DNA of 64,000 bases. Origin: Myceligenerans salitolerans (GTDB lineage Bacteria > Actinomycetota > Actinomycetes > Actinomycetales > Cellulomonadaceae). This document shows, piece after piece, positions 9,059-18,468 of the stretch. The stretch spans positions 731,527-795,526 of the forward strand of contig NZ_JAFMPK010000047.1 of assembly GCF_017349295.1 (NCBI RefSeq), in the 5' to 3' direction. How positions within the stretch are numbered: the stretch's first letter is position 1; each line of letters opens with the position of its first letter. The translations under genes and the position numbers were made by a program. The notes below the pieces were generated by a model. That model worked only from the letters and a program-made list of their open reading frames with translations. It was not told the origin of the DNA and did no database searches.

Positions 9059-12000
9059 CTAGAGGCTCAGCCCGGTTGCCTCCTGCTGCACGGCAGATGG
9101 CCCCAGCAGCGCTGCGCGTTGCTCCAGCGCCGGCCGGAAGTCCTCGCGAACCTGCCCGACTGCGGCCGGGATCCCTACTGCCTCGGGCTGAGGGTCACGC
9201 CTGCGAGCCGGGTTCTTTGTCGCACGTCGGAGGCGGGCATGAAGTGCAGCGCAGGGATTCTCCGCATCGAGCAAGGTCCGGCGGGAAGCCAGCACTGGGA
9301 GCAGCCGTTCGGCGTCCCACCCGTATGCCTCGGCGCGGCGCAGCTCGCGGCGCAAGGCGTCGAACGCCGTCGCACGGCTCGTGTCGAGGCCCGCTCCCCC
9401 GCCGAGCCTGCCACCATCGGGTCGGAGGTGTGCTCGGGCCTCGGCGATCGTGAAGCCGCCGGCGACCAGTGCGGCGGCCACGACGCGAGTCCAACGGGGT
9501 CGTTGGGCGATGTCGGCGATGTGGTCGTACTCGGCGATCAGCCGCGCTCGTCCGGTCCACGTCTCGCGTTCGGCGTCGGCGGCCTGGTGGGCGGAGAGTT
9601 CGGCGCCGCGGTGGTGCAGGACGCCGTAGAGGACTCCCTGGTAGGTGACCACATCGTCGGGGCCGGTGTGGTTGGCGTCGGGTCGGTCTGTTGCGATGTA
9701 GGCGAAGTTGCCTTCCTGGCCGCGGGTCAGGGCGACGTACAGGTTTTCCCGGGTGGTGGTCGGTGTGACCAGGGCATGGGTGGTGTCGACGGTCATGCCC
9801 TGGGCGCGGTGCGCGGTGACCGCGTATCCGAGGTCGAGGTGGGCTGCCACGTACGAGGCGGGCAGCGTGACCGTGTCTGCGAGCCGTTTCGTGCCGTCGA
9901 TGTCGACGCGTCGTACGTCCAGGGATCCGTCGCGGTGGACGGCGGTGACCTGCCAGCGGTCGCCGTTGCGGACGAACCCACCCGTGACGAGGTCCCGGAT
10001 CGTGGTGAGCCGGCGCCGGTTCCGGCGGGTGATGACCAGGTCACCGACCGAGGCTTCGAGGCCGTCGGCGAGCCGCACGGCGCGTCCCGCATCGGTCTGC
10101 CCGGCCAGGATCCGGTCGGCGCGGGCGCGCTGGTTCAGCTCGCGAACCGTCTCGGAGGCCTCCGCGATCAGGAGAGTCGCCTTGCCGCCGGCGAGGTCGT
10201 GCTGCCAGGCGGCATAGGCGTCGTCGATCATCGCGTCTGTCTCACCACCGCGCAGACGCTCGTGCTGGTCGTAGATGTCGATGACGTCGGTGTCGGCGCC
10301 GCGCAGCCGGAGGCTTGCCGTCTTCTCCCACGGGTTGGTGAAGCGGTGAACCTCGGTCAGCTCGGCGACGACGGCGCCGCCGTCCCCCGCTGCGGTGCGG
10401 CGGTGTTGGACGAGCAGATCGAAGGCGCCGCCCGCGTCGACGGACTGGAGTTGGGCGGGGTCACCGACGAGCACGACCTTCGCGCGGGCCGCCGCGGCGG
10501 CCAGACCGGTGATCTGGTCGAGGGTGGCGGTGTCGGCCAGGGTCGCCTCGTCGATGATCACGAGCTGGTTCTTCGTGAACGTGGCGCGGCCGTGGTCGTG
10601 CTCGTGCTCGTGGAGCCATTTGGCGGTGTTCTCCGCTCGCAACCGCAGTTCACGGGACAGCACTGACGCGGCCGCGGCCGACGGCGCCAGGGCGACGACG
10701 GACGCCTTGCCGAACCGGCCCGTCCAGGTGCGGCGCAGCGCTCGAAGGGTGGTGGTCTTCCCGGCGCCGGCAGGCCCGACCAGCAGGTCCAGACGACGCC
10801 CGGAGGCAACGAGCTGCTGGACGGCGCGCCGCTGCTCCGAGCTGAGTGGTCGCTTGTTCCGGCCGACGGCCTTCGGGACGGCGCGAAGGTCAAGGCGGGC
10901 GGCGGTGGGGTCGTCGCTGAGCGTCAGGAGCCGGTCCTCGGCCTCCAGCGTCTGGGTGCTGGTGAACAGCGTGTGGTGGCGTGGTCGCAGGCGCGAGGCG
11001 CCGTCCTCGCGCTGCAACGAGGCCGGTGTGACCGCGACCTCCGGCGGGGTGAGCGCGACGGCGTGCGCCTCGGCCTGCGCGACGATCGCGGCGATGACCT
11101 GTTCGCGGTCGGCTGCGGACCTCAGGCGCCAACCCATGGTCTGCCGGTTGGCCTCTGCCCACAGATTCCAGTGCGTGAACGTCGTCTTCTTCGCCGAGAC
11201 GGTGTGGAACGTCGCGGCGGCGGCGCGCTCGACGGCGTCGGCCGGAACCTCCTTAGCCGCGAACTCACGCACCGACTGCGCACTGGTGAGTCCGCGGACC
11301 AGAGCGACCGGATCGCCGTCGGAGGCCCTGAGCCCCGAAAGGACTCGCGCGGCCCGGACCCGCCAACCCGCCGTGAGGTCGGCGAGCGAGTGGATCTGCT
11401 TGTCCGGGCGGGTCTGCAAGGTTGCCTGGGCGCGCAGCTTGATGATCGTCGTCTTGGACGGGCGGCGCCCGTGCGTCGCGATGTACTGGGCGATGAGGCG
11501 GTCCTTGGCCTGGTTGATCACGTGCGACCGGGTCGAGAACTCCTCGATCAGCTCCTCGCCGATACCCGCGATCTCCCACTGCGAGTTGCGTTCACGGCCC
11601 CGTTTGCGCAGCTCCCACGAGAGGCCGAACGTGCCCGAGAGACGGTCCATGAGCAGCGCGTCGTACTGCTCCGAGGCCGCGACCAGGGCACGGTGCAGGG
11701 CTCTGGAGTCCAGGCTTCGCCACAGGCCGTCCGAGACGGTCTTGACCTTGTTCGACACGACAGCATGCGTGTGCAACTGCGGGTCGTTCGAGCGGGAGTC
11801 GTAATGGTCATACGCGGTCACGATCAGGCCATGCACGTCCTCCTGACAGATCCCACCCGACCCCGTACGGGTCGCGGCGACCTCCCGCTCGAGGAAATCG
11901 ATGACCTCTGCCATCGCCGCACGGTGTGCTGCCGCGATCAGCGCCTGGGTGCACGCGTCGGCCAGAGCCCACAGCACCGAGACCGACTTCGGCACCGAGA

Positions 12001-12439
12001 ACGTCAGGTCAAAGCCGGCGACGGCGGACTTCGGGCCCGCCCTGCGCTCCTCGGCCTCGATCCTCGCCGCGGCTGACCCGCGTTCCGCGTCGGTGAGGTC
12101 CGCAGGGAGCGCCTCGATCCGAGCCGTGATGCGCTCAGGCACGGTGGCGAACTGCTGGTAGGCGCGCCCCAGCGGCTGGCCGGTGACGGGGTCGTGCCCG
12201 GTCCCGAGCAGCCGCGCGAGCTGCTGCTCCGTGACCTGGTCACCGACGCCGATCCGCGCGCCATCGGCTCCGAGCTGGGCGACGCCCATTCCCAGCCAGC
12301 GACCCGGGGGCGTGCCCGGGTTCGCGTAGTAGCGCGTCAACGCGTCCGGGGCGGTGACGTCGCCGTCGGCGCGGATGACCGAGCGCAACAGGTACTTGTA
12401 GCCACTCCCGGCCGACATCACGCGCATCGAGACCGTCAC
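9059..12439 (-). CDS. MobF-family conjugative relaxase/helicase (TraA-like)
   Basis: 1126-residue bifunctional relaxase that would nick at an origin of transfer, become covalently attached to the strand and unwind it. The N-terminal TrwC-type domain has RYYAN tyrosines near residue 37 and the metal-binding LHTHAVVSN histidine triad near 221. A RecD-like helicase follows, with Walker A GPAGAGKTTT near 556, Walker B LVIIDEAT, GDPAQLQS, and a C-terminal YVALTRG motif. GTG at 12439 has GGAGG 8 bases upstream; longer in-frame starts translate into low-complexity sequence. No type IV secretion or coupling gene is visible, so it appears as an orphan plasmid-derived gene. Confidence 0.9.
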   Translation of the reverse strand: MTVSMRVMSAGSGYKYLLRSVIRADGDVTAPDALTRYYANPGTPPGRWLGMGVAQLGADGARIGVGDQVTEQQLARLLGTGHDPVTGQPLGRAYQQFATVPERITARIEALPADLTDAERGSAAARIEAEERRAGPKSAVAGFDLTFSVPKSVSVLWALADACTQALIAAAHRAAMAEVIDFLEREVAATRTGSGGICQEDVHGLIVTAYDHYDSRSNDPQLHTHAVVSNKVKTVSDGLWRSLDSRALHRALVAASEQYDALLMDRLSGTFGLSWELRKRGRERNSQWEIAGIGEELIEEFSTRSHVINQAKDRLIAQYIATHGRRPSKTTIIKLRAQATLQTRPDKQIHSLADLTAGWRVRAARVLSGLRASDGDPVALVRGLTSAQSVREFAAKEVPADAVERAAAATFHTVSAKKTTFTHWNLWAEANRQTMGWRLRSAADREQVIAAIVAQAEAHAVALTPPEVAVTPASLQREDGASRLRPRHHTLFTSTQTLEAEDRLLTLSDDPTAARLDLRAVPKAVGRNKRPLSSEQRRAVQQLVASGRRLDLLVGPAGAGKTTTLRALRRTWTGRFGKASVVALAPSAAAASVLSRELRLRAENTAKWLHEHEHDHGRATFTKNQLVIIDEATLADTATLDQITGLAAAAARAKVVLVGDPAQLQSVDAGGAFDLLVQHRRTAAGDGGAVVAELTEVHRFTNPWEKTASLRLRGADTDVIDIYDQHERLRGGETDAMIDDAYAAWQHDLAGGKATLLIAEASETVRELNQRARADRILAGQTDAGRAVRLADGLEASVGDLVITRRNRRRLTTIRDLVTGGFVRNGDRWQVTAVHRDGSLDVRRVDIDGTKRLADTVTLPASYVAAHLDLGYAVTAHRAQGMTVDTTHALVTPTTTRENLYVALTRGQEGNFAYIATDRPDANHTGPDDVVTYQGVLYGVLHHRGAELSAHQAADAERETWTGRARLIAEYDHIADIAQRPRWTRVVAAALVAGGFTIAEARAHLRPDGGRLGGGAGLDTSRATAFDALRRELRRAEAYGWDAERLLPVLASRRTLLDAENPCAALHARLRRATKNPARRRDPQPEAVGIPAAVGQVREDFRPALEQRAALLGPSAVQQEATGLSL

Positions 12440-12680
12440 CGTGATCGCCTCCCTCGAACACGAGGTGCGCGTCGCGTGCCAGACGTGTCGGGCCGGTGAG
12501 GGCAGGAGCGAGGTGTGGGGACGATGAGGGGCGTGGGATGGACAGGCTGATGGATGAGGGCGGGGCAGATGTGGAGGGATCGGGAGGCGGTGTGGTGATG
12601 GGAGGGCGGCGGAGAAGGTGCAGGGCGAGAAGTTGGAGAGGCGGGGATGCGGCGGAGCGAGTGGCGAACGGGGAAGGCTG

Positions 12681-13304
12681 GTGACCGACCGACCTGCGCT
12701 CGCCGATACGGTGACGCCTGTGGCCCTCGTGAACCGTCTACCCAGTACCGGCGACGCCATCGTCCTGCTCCAGGAAGTCCTTCCCGCCGGCTCGGACCGG
12801 CTCGCACACACGCTGGCGGTCGGGCGCCGCGCTGAGTTCGTGACCGAGAAGCTCGGTGCACCGCAAGCGTCACTGGTGGTCACCGCGGCGTACCTGCACG
12901 ACGTCGGCTACGCCCACGTAGCCGTCGATACTGAGGTTCACCAGCTCGACGGCGCCCGCTACCTCCGCCGGCTCGGGTACGACGAGGACTTGTGCCGACT
13001 GGTCGCACATCACACGTTCGCGCGGATCGAGGCCCGGAACCAGGGCCTCGGGGCGGCGGTGGAGATGGAGTTCCCGCTGCCTGAAGGGGTTCTCGCCGAC
13101 TCGCTGGATCTCGTCTCGTACTGCGATCTGACGACGAGCCATCGGGGCAAGCCCACCACGGTCGACGCCCGACTCGCCGGCGTCTTCGCCCGCTACGAAC
13201 CCGGTCACGTCGTCGAGCGGACGATGCGTGAAGTGGAACCGTTCGCTCGCGCGCTCGTCGACCGGGTCCAGGCGCGACTCAACCGTCGAGCAAGACGTGG
13301 CTGA
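12681..13304 (+). CDS. HD-domain phosphohydrolase-like protein
   Basis: 207 residues, beginning at GTG 12681 after GGGGAAGG. The HD signature is seen: a first His in DRLAHTLAV, then LHDVGYAH, then VAHHTF and an Asp in SYCDLTT, the usual order of metal ligands. Such proteins hydrolyse phosphate esters of nucleotides or small molecules; the substrate here is unknown. It is divergent from the relaxase and starts a run of plus-strand genes with phosphate chemistry. Confidence 0.75.
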   Translation: MTDRPALADTVTPVALVNRLPSTGDAIVLLQEVLPAGSDRLAHTLAVGRRAEFVTEKLGAPQASLVVTAAYLHDVGYAHVAVDTEVHQLDGARYLRRLGYDEDLCRLVAHHTFARIEARNQGLGAAVEMEFPLPEGVLADSLDLVSYCDLTTSHRGKPTTVDARLAGVFARYEPGHVVERTMREVEPFARALVDRVQARLNRRARRG

Positions 13305-13366
13305 GCGCTGATGACGGATCTCGTGGGGGTCTCGGAGCACCTGCTTCCGGCATATAGGTTCGGCCC

Positions 13367-14074
13367 ATGACCGCGCTGGTGCTCTGGGACGTGGACCACA
13401 CCCTCATCGAGAACGGTGGGGTGAGCAAAGAGACCTATGCGGGAGCCTTCGAGCTCCTGGCCGGTGTGACGACGAGCCACAAGGCTCGGACGGGTGGCCG
13501 GACCGACCCAGAGATCATGTCGGACCTCCTACGCGACCACGGCGTCGACCCGGACGCATTCGCTGCGGACAAGGTCAGGGAAGCGCTCGTAGGGTCTCTG
13601 GAATCCCGTCGATCCCGGCTCGCCAGGAAGGGGCACGCTTTGCCCGGAGCCAGGGCCGCGATCGACGCACTCTCTCGAATCCATGGGATCGTCCAGTCGG
13701 TCCTCACGGGCAACACGCGGCAGAACGGATTCGTGAAGCTCGACGTGTTCGGTCTGGCCGAGGGCCTTGACTGGGAGTGTGGCGGCTTCGGGTTCGACGC
13801 CGAGAGCCGGCCCGGGCTAGTCACCGTCGCCCAACGACGGGCTACCACGCGGTACGGGGTGGTGTTCAACGCCGAGAACACCGTTCTGATCGGGGACACG
13901 GTCAATGACGTGCGAGCAGGTGTCCTCGGCGGAGCACAGGTCGTGGCAGTAGCGACCGGCGGCGACGACATCGACACGCTCGCGGCAGCGGGCGCTACAC
14001 AGGTCCTGCCTGACCTGACCGACACAGGCGCCGTCGTTGCCGCCGTCGTAGCGACGGTGCGTCACAAGGAGTAG
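13367..14074 (+). CDS. HAD hydrolase, phosphoglycolate-phosphatase-like
   Basis: 235-residue HAD-superfamily phosphatase with a helical C1 cap. Motif I is LWDVDHTLI (nucleophile Asp and general acid Asp; the usual GT is HT), motif II SVLTGNT, and motif IV IGDTVNDVRAG. All four motifs look competent. It resembles Gph-type phosphatases acting on small phosphorylated metabolites, but the substrate cannot be read from sequence. Confidence 0.8.
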   Translation: MTALVLWDVDHTLIENGGVSKETYAGAFELLAGVTTSHKARTGGRTDPEIMSDLLRDHGVDPDAFAADKVREALVGSLESRRSRLARKGHALPGARAAIDALSRIHGIVQSVLTGNTRQNGFVKLDVFGLAEGLDWECGGFGFDAESRPGLVTVAQRRATTRYGVVFNAENTVLIGDTVNDVRAGVLGGAQVVAVATGGDDIDTLAAAGATQVLPDLTDTGAVVAAVVATVRHKE

Positions 14075-14151
14075 CCGACACGGGCGAGCAGCCTCCCTGG
14101 CCTGGCACTTCGCTCCGGTAACGTCCCGTCGTCCAGGGATGGGGGCATGGG

Positions 14152-14889
14152 ATGAACAACGCGTTGAGACAGGTGATGGAGCAGCGGCGAATGCGCGCGT
14201 CGGACCTCGCCGCACTCGTCGGCGTCAATCACAAGACCGTCCAGCGATGGCTTCATGGGGGCCGTGTCCCTCACCACCGGACGGCGCTCGAAGTCGCGGA
14301 CGCGCTCGGTGTCGCGCTTGAGACGCTCTGGCCCGACACGGACGAGGGTCCCGTTCCGGTGCATTCCGAGGTTGTCGCGCTGTATCCACACCGTGCGGCC
14401 GTTCCGAAGCCGCTCTGGTCGGACCTCATCCGGTCGGCGACCACGCAGATCGGGTTGCTCGCCTACGCGAGCCAGTTCTTGCCCGAAGAGAATCCCGGCG
14501 CGATCGCACTGCTCCGGCAGAAGGCTCGATCTGGGGTGCGCGTCCGCCTCGTGCTCGCGGACCCCGACAGCCCCGAAGCCGCCCTGCGAGGTGCGGAGGA
14601 AAGACTGGGCGAAGCACTGGCTGCGAGGATCCGGATGGCGTTGGCGCACTACCGGCCCCTCATCGGCGCGCCAGGTGTCGAGTTCCACCAGCATCGGACG
14701 ACGCTGTACAACTCGATCTTCCGATTCGATGACGAGATGCTCGTCAACCAGCATGTCTACGGTACCTATGGCTACCTGGCGCCGATCCTGCACCTGCGAC
14801 GCGACCCCGCCCACGACATGTTCGACATGTACGCGACCAGCTTCGAACGCGTCTGGGAGACCTCCTACCCTCTGGACAGCGCGTCCTGA
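14152..14889 (+). CDS. XRE-type regulator with PLD-like C-terminal domain (first copy)
   Basis: 245 residues. An N-terminal Cro/XRE helix-turn-helix (SDLAALVGVNHKTVQRWLHGG) and the linker LWP-VHSEVVALYPHRA lead to a C-terminal domain beginning LWSDLIRSATTQIGLLAY. That domain carries LVLADPDSPEAALRG and HRTTLYNSIFRFDDEMLVN. It looks like a phospholipase-D-fold sensor domain (DUF5919-type) with an H-x(8-9)-D-like arrangement. A close paralogue follows 15 bases downstream. Likely a ligand-sensing transcription factor for the adjacent Nudix/kinase/MAT genes; that role is inferred. Confidence 0.75.
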   Translation: MNNALRQVMEQRRMRASDLAALVGVNHKTVQRWLHGGRVPHHRTALEVADALGVALETLWPDTDEGPVPVHSEVVALYPHRAAVPKPLWSDLIRSATTQIGLLAYASQFLPEENPGAIALLRQKARSGVRVRLVLADPDSPEAALRGAEERLGEALAARIRMALAHYRPLIGAPGVEFHQHRTTLYNSIFRFDDEMLVNQHVYGTYGYLAPILHLRRDPAHDMFDMYATSFERVWETSYPLDSAS

Positions 14890-14904
14890 ACCTAGACACT
14901 CCAA

Positions 14905-15678
14905 ATGTCCGGTACCGTCCTGTCAGTGCCGAAGCCGACGGACCGTGTCCACGACCGCCTGGCAAATCGGCTGGCAGCACGGCACCTCAGCGTCGCCGAC
15001 CTCGCACAGCGCGTCGACGTCGACCCCAAGACCGTCGACCGTTGGCTGCGCCAAGGCCGAAAGCCGCACCCGCGCACTGCAGCCCGGGTCGCTGAGGTGC
15101 TCGGAGTCACGGCCGACGAACTGTGGCCTCCCGTCGGCGCCAGCACCGTCGTCCACCCTGAGGTCATCGCGTTGTACCCACATCGCGCTGCCTCGCCCAC
15201 CGACCTCTGGCTACGCCTCCTGAACAACACGACCGCGGAGATCGGCCTGCTCGGACACGCGATCCTGTTCCTTCCCGAGCAGAACCCGTCCTCGATCGAG
15301 ATCATGCGGCGCAAGGCCCAGGACGGAACCCGCGTCCGTATCCTCCTCGGAGACCCCGACAGCCCAGAGACTGCGCTGCGTGGCGAAGAAGAAGGCGTCT
15401 ACGAAGCCGTCCCCGCCCGCATCCGTGCGGCGCTGGCGTACTACCAGCCGCTCCTCGGTGAACCGAACGTCGAGTTCCGCCTCCACCGCACGACCCTGTA
15501 CAACTCGATCTTCGTGTACGACGACGACATGCTCATCACCCCGCACGTCTTCGGCGTCCCGGGATACATGGCGCCGATGCTGCACCTACAACGCGACCCG
15601 GAACGCGACATGTTCGACATGTACCGCGACAGCTTCGAACGGGTCTGGACGCTCGGAAAGCCGCTCGACGGCTCGTGA
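14905..15678 (+). CDS. XRE-type regulator with PLD-like C-terminal domain (second copy)
   Basis: 257-residue paralogue of the preceding gene with the same architecture: HTH VADLAQRVDVDPKTVDRWLRQ, linker VHPEVIALYPHRA, then RILLGDPDSPETALRG and HRTTLYNSIFVYDDDMLI. The two proteins agree over nearly their whole length, including the DMFDMY motif near the C-terminus. They therefore arose by duplication but have clearly diverged. ATG 14905 was used; GTG 14926 is also possible. It is followed 13 bases later by a Nudix gene and probably shares its transcript. Confidence 0.75.
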   Translation: MSGTVLSVPKPTDRVHDRLANRLAARHLSVADLAQRVDVDPKTVDRWLRQGRKPHPRTAARVAEVLGVTADELWPPVGASTVVHPEVIALYPHRAASPTDLWLRLLNNTTAEIGLLGHAILFLPEQNPSSIEIMRRKAQDGTRVRILLGDPDSPETALRGEEEGVYEAVPARIRAALAYYQPLLGEPNVEFRLHRTTLYNSIFVYDDDMLITPHVFGVPGYMAPMLHLQRDPERDMFDMYRDSFERVWTLGKPLDGS

Positions 15679-15691
15679 AAGGGTGAGGCCC

Positions 15692-16165
15692 ATGGCGCGC
15701 ATCGACCACTACAACGACCCGCACGCTCCCCAGCCCAACTCGATCGTCCCCGCAGTCAGCGTGATCGTTCGCGACGAGACAGATCGGCTCCTGCTGATCC
15801 ACCGCACGGACAACGACCTCTGGTCGATCCCGGGCGGCGCCATGGAACCGGGCGAATCCGTCCGCCAGGCCGCCGTCCGCGAGACCAACGAGGAGACGGG
15901 CTACGACGTCGAGATCACCGGCCTGGTCGGCATCTACACCGACCCGAACCACATCATCGCGTACTCCGACGGTGAGGTGCGGTCAGAATTCTCGATCTGC
16001 ATGACCGGCAGGATCACCGGCGGCCAGGCCCGGACCTCGTCCGAGTCCTCCGAAGTGGTCTGGCAGCCGCTCGAACAACTCGACGCCCTGGACATCCACC
16101 CGTCGATCCTCCTCCGGATCACCCACGTGCTTGACACATCGCGAAAGCAGCCCTGGCTGAGCTGA
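15692..16165 (+). CDS. Nudix hydrolase
   Basis: 157 residues. Nudix box G-x5-E-x7-REVNEE-type is seen as GGAMEPGESVRQAAV then RETNEETGYD, with the flanking strands of the ADP-ribose/NTP pyrophosphohydrolase fold. ATG 15692 follows GGGTGAGG. Such enzymes cleave nucleoside diphosphates linked to another group. Position between the XRE pair and the kinase/MAT operon suggests a role in the same nucleotide-linked pathway, but the substrate is unknown. Confidence 0.85.
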   Translation: MARIDHYNDPHAPQPNSIVPAVSVIVRDETDRLLLIHRTDNDLWSIPGGAMEPGESVRQAAVRETNEETGYDVEITGLVGIYTDPNHIIAYSDGEVRSEFSICMTGRITGGQARTSSESSEVVWQPLEQLDALDIHPSILLRITHVLDTSRKQPWLS

Positions 16166-16318
16166 CGGACAGCCCTGCCGCAGCGCCGCACGAGTGCCCA
16201 CGCGGGACATTCAAGGTGTCCCCGAAGTGGGTCCTCAAGTGCGGTGATGGTGTCCTGGACACTCCTGGTCTCCTTGGATCGCGCGAGACGTTCTCGCGCC
16301 CGGTCAGACGAGGAGGCG

Positions 16319-17191
16319 ATGACTTTGACGACTGGGACCCGGATGCGGTCGGCACGCGGCTCCGCCGGCTCCACGGATCGTCCATGGCACGAGGTGCGTC
16401 GAACGGATTACTCCGTCGTCGAGCGGAGCGCCGGCGGTTCGGAGTTCAGGAAGACCTACCTGCGCGTCCGAACCACTGCGAGGCTTCATGCCGAACGGGC
16501 CGGGATCACTGCCGCACGTCGCGTCGGTCTCGAAACCCCTGCGATCGCCCAGGCCGGAAGCAGCCGCACAGACTCATGGATCGTGCTTGCGGCGATTCCC
16601 GGGGAGTCCTTGTCCGCATCCTCGGCAGAAGACCTCACTGAGTTCGTGCGGGTTGTTCGTGACGTCTCGCTCGCGTTGGATCGGATCCCCTGCGCCGGAG
16701 CCGGTTGGGCTCCCTCCTCGACGCGCCTGCTGACGCCTTGTGCACCAAGCTTTCAGGGCCGTCCGTGGTTCCCGACGTTGGCCGAGTACCTGGACAAGAT
16801 CGATCGGCTGCCGGTTGCCGCTCTCCACGGTGATCTGAAGCCTGAGCACCTCATTGTCGGACCAGCCCGGTACGCCGTCATCGACTGGGAGGGATTCGAC
16901 GTCGGCCCGGTTGCGGTGGACCACGCCCACGCCGCGTTTCACGCGGTGCGTGACGCGCTGTTGTCAGAGCTGGATCCGGCAGTGCTGGCGCCGCTGGAAG
17001 ATCTGAACCTCGTCGGCCCGGTCCTCGCCTGGCGCCTCGCTCTCTGGTTGGACCGGAGGCGGCCGGGCGACCTCGGACTGCTCGACATCACGACCGTCGA
17101 GTGCCTCTGCCGCGCCAGAACCCCCACGGAGTCGCTCGACGCCTTCATCGACACGCTCGGAACCTTGCTGGCGGCAGGCGTTCCGCGATGA
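16319..17191 (+). CDS. APH-type small-molecule kinase
   Basis: 290-residue aminoglycoside-phosphotransferase-fold kinase. The catalytic loop is seen as LHGDLKPEHLIVG near residue 170, and the metal-binding Asp as VIDWEGFD near 186. The N-lobe is short and divergent. ATG 16319 has AGGAGG 5 bases upstream. Its stop overlaps a possible ATG of the next gene (ATGA at 17188), making it the first gene of a tightly packed operon. The substrate is likely a hydroxyl-bearing small molecule; antibiotic resistance is possible but not indicated. Confidence 0.75.
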   Translation: MTLTTGTRMRSARGSAGSTDRPWHEVRRTDYSVVERSAGGSEFRKTYLRVRTTARLHAERAGITAARRVGLETPAIAQAGSSRTDSWIVLAAIPGESLSASSAEDLTEFVRVVRDVSLALDRIPCAGAGWAPSSTRLLTPCAPSFQGRPWFPTLAEYLDKIDRLPVAALHGDLKPEHLIVGPARYAVIDWEGFDVGPVAVDHAHAAFHAVRDALLSELDPAVLAPLEDLNLVGPVLAWRLALWLDRRRPGDLGLLDITTVECLCRARTPTESLDAFIDTLGTLLAAGVPR

Positions 17192-17220
17192 CCACCCGCT
17201 ACTCGCATGAGGGAGAACCG

Positions 17221-18468
17221 ATGAACCGCACCACCAGCACGGCCCACGGCTCGACTTTCCTGATCGAGACGGGTGTCGGAGAACCCGGCCCGCTCTCCCT
17301 CGTCGAGCGCAAGGGACTCGGTCACCCCGACACCCTCGCCGATCACCTGGCCGAGGAGCTGTCGCGTGCCTACGCCCGTTACACGCGGGACCAGTTCGGC
17401 TCCGTACTCCACCACAACTTCGACAAGCTCGCGCTACTCGGCGGGGCAAGCGAGGTGCGCTACGGCGGTGGCCAGATGCTCCAGCCGGTCAAGGTCCTCG
17501 TCAATGGGCGTGCCGCCTACCGCTGTGGCGGCCAGGCCATCCCGGTGGACGACCTCGTCGAGACCACCGTCCGTGACTTCTTCGCTCGTCGGCTTCCCGC
17601 TGTCCGCGATCACCTGGACCTCCAGCTCAACATCACGTCGAACTCGAGCCCCGGCGCCGTCCACACGGAGACCTCGAGCCACGACCGCACCAGGTGGTTC
17701 GCGCCGCGTTCGGTCGAAGACCTGCGGGAGCGCCGGACACTACTTGCGAACGACACGTCGCTCGGCACCGGCTGGGCTCCGCTGAGCCCGTTCGAGCGGC
17801 TCGTCCGGGCCCTGTCCGATCAGTTCTCCGGCGACAGCGACTTCACGCGGACCCACGCCTGGTGCGGTTCCGACGTGAAGGTCATGGGCTACTTCGACGG
17901 CCACGACGCCGACATCGTGCTGTGTGTGCCACAGATCTCGCCGCACGTTCCGAGTCGAGCCGCGTACCTGGAGAACAACGAGGTCGTCCTCGCCGAGTGC
18001 CATCGCCTCGCCGCGGTCGAGTTCCCCCAGCCGGTGAGGTTCCGGCTCAACGTGCGGGACCTGCCGGAGAAGGACGAGCTGTACCTGACGTTCACCGGGA
18101 GCTCGATCGAGTCCGGTGACGAAGGGGTCGTCGGTCGAGGCAACCGGGTCAACGGGCTGATCACTCCCCTGCGGCCCATGAACATCGAGGGCGCCAACGG
18201 CAAGAACCCCGTCTACCACGTCGGCAAGCTCTACAACCTCGCCGCGAACCGCATCGCCGAGGCTCTCCACACGGCGCTCGGCTGCTACGCGGAGGTCCAC
18301 CTCGTCAGCGCCACCGGCCAGCCACTCGACCAACCGTGGCGCGTCGTGCTCCGCGTCTCGGACGATGGCCCGACGCCGGAGAAGATCGCCAAGGTCGCCT
18401 GCGACGTTCTGGCGGAGTTCCCCCTGCTCACTGATGAGATCCTTGACCGCGGCGTGGTGCTCGCATGA
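17221..18468 (+). CDS. Archaeal-type S-adenosylmethionine synthetase
   Basis: 415-residue methionine adenosyltransferase of the archaeal family (PF01941-like), not the bacterial MetK family. Signatures include VERKGLGHPDTLADHLAE, LHHNFDKLALLGG, LLANDTSLGTGWAPLS near residue 176, GSDVKVMGYF and GLITPLRPMNIEGANGKNP. It would make SAM, or an analogue, from ATP and methionine. ATG 17221 has GGGAG 5 bases upstream; an in-frame ATG at 17188 overlaps the upstream stop. A dedicated, non-housekeeping SAM synthetase inside a kinase/tRNA-synthetase operon suggests local supply of SAM or a SAM analogue to this pathway. Confidence 0.88.
   Translation: MNRTTSTAHGSTFLIETGVGEPGPLSLVERKGLGHPDTLADHLAEELSRAYARYTRDQFGSVLHHNFDKLALLGGASEVRYGGGQMLQPVKVLVNGRAAYRCGGQAIPVDDLVETTVRDFFARRLPAVRDHLDLQLNITSNSSPGAVHTETSSHDRTRWFAPRSVEDLRERRTLLANDTSLGTGWAPLSPFERLVRALSDQFSGDSDFTRTHAWCGSDVKVMGYFDGHDADIVLCVPQISPHVPSRAAYLENNEVVLAECHRLAAVEFPQPVRFRLNVRDLPEKDELYLTFTGSSIESGDEGVVGRGNRVNGLITPLRPMNIEGANGKNPVYHVGKLYNLAANRIAEALHTALGCYAEVHLVSATGQPLDQPWRVVLRVSDDGPTPEKIAKVACDVLAEFPLLTDEILDRGVVLA

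Noticed and set aside
9119-10666. 515-codon plus-strand frame
   Set aside because: Antisense shadow of the relaxase, rich in Gly/Val/Asp with no recognisable fold.
12440-12883. N-terminal extension of the relaxase
   Set aside because: Low-complexity Ser/Pro/His/Arg translation; GTG 12439 has a good ribosome site and begins the family sequence.
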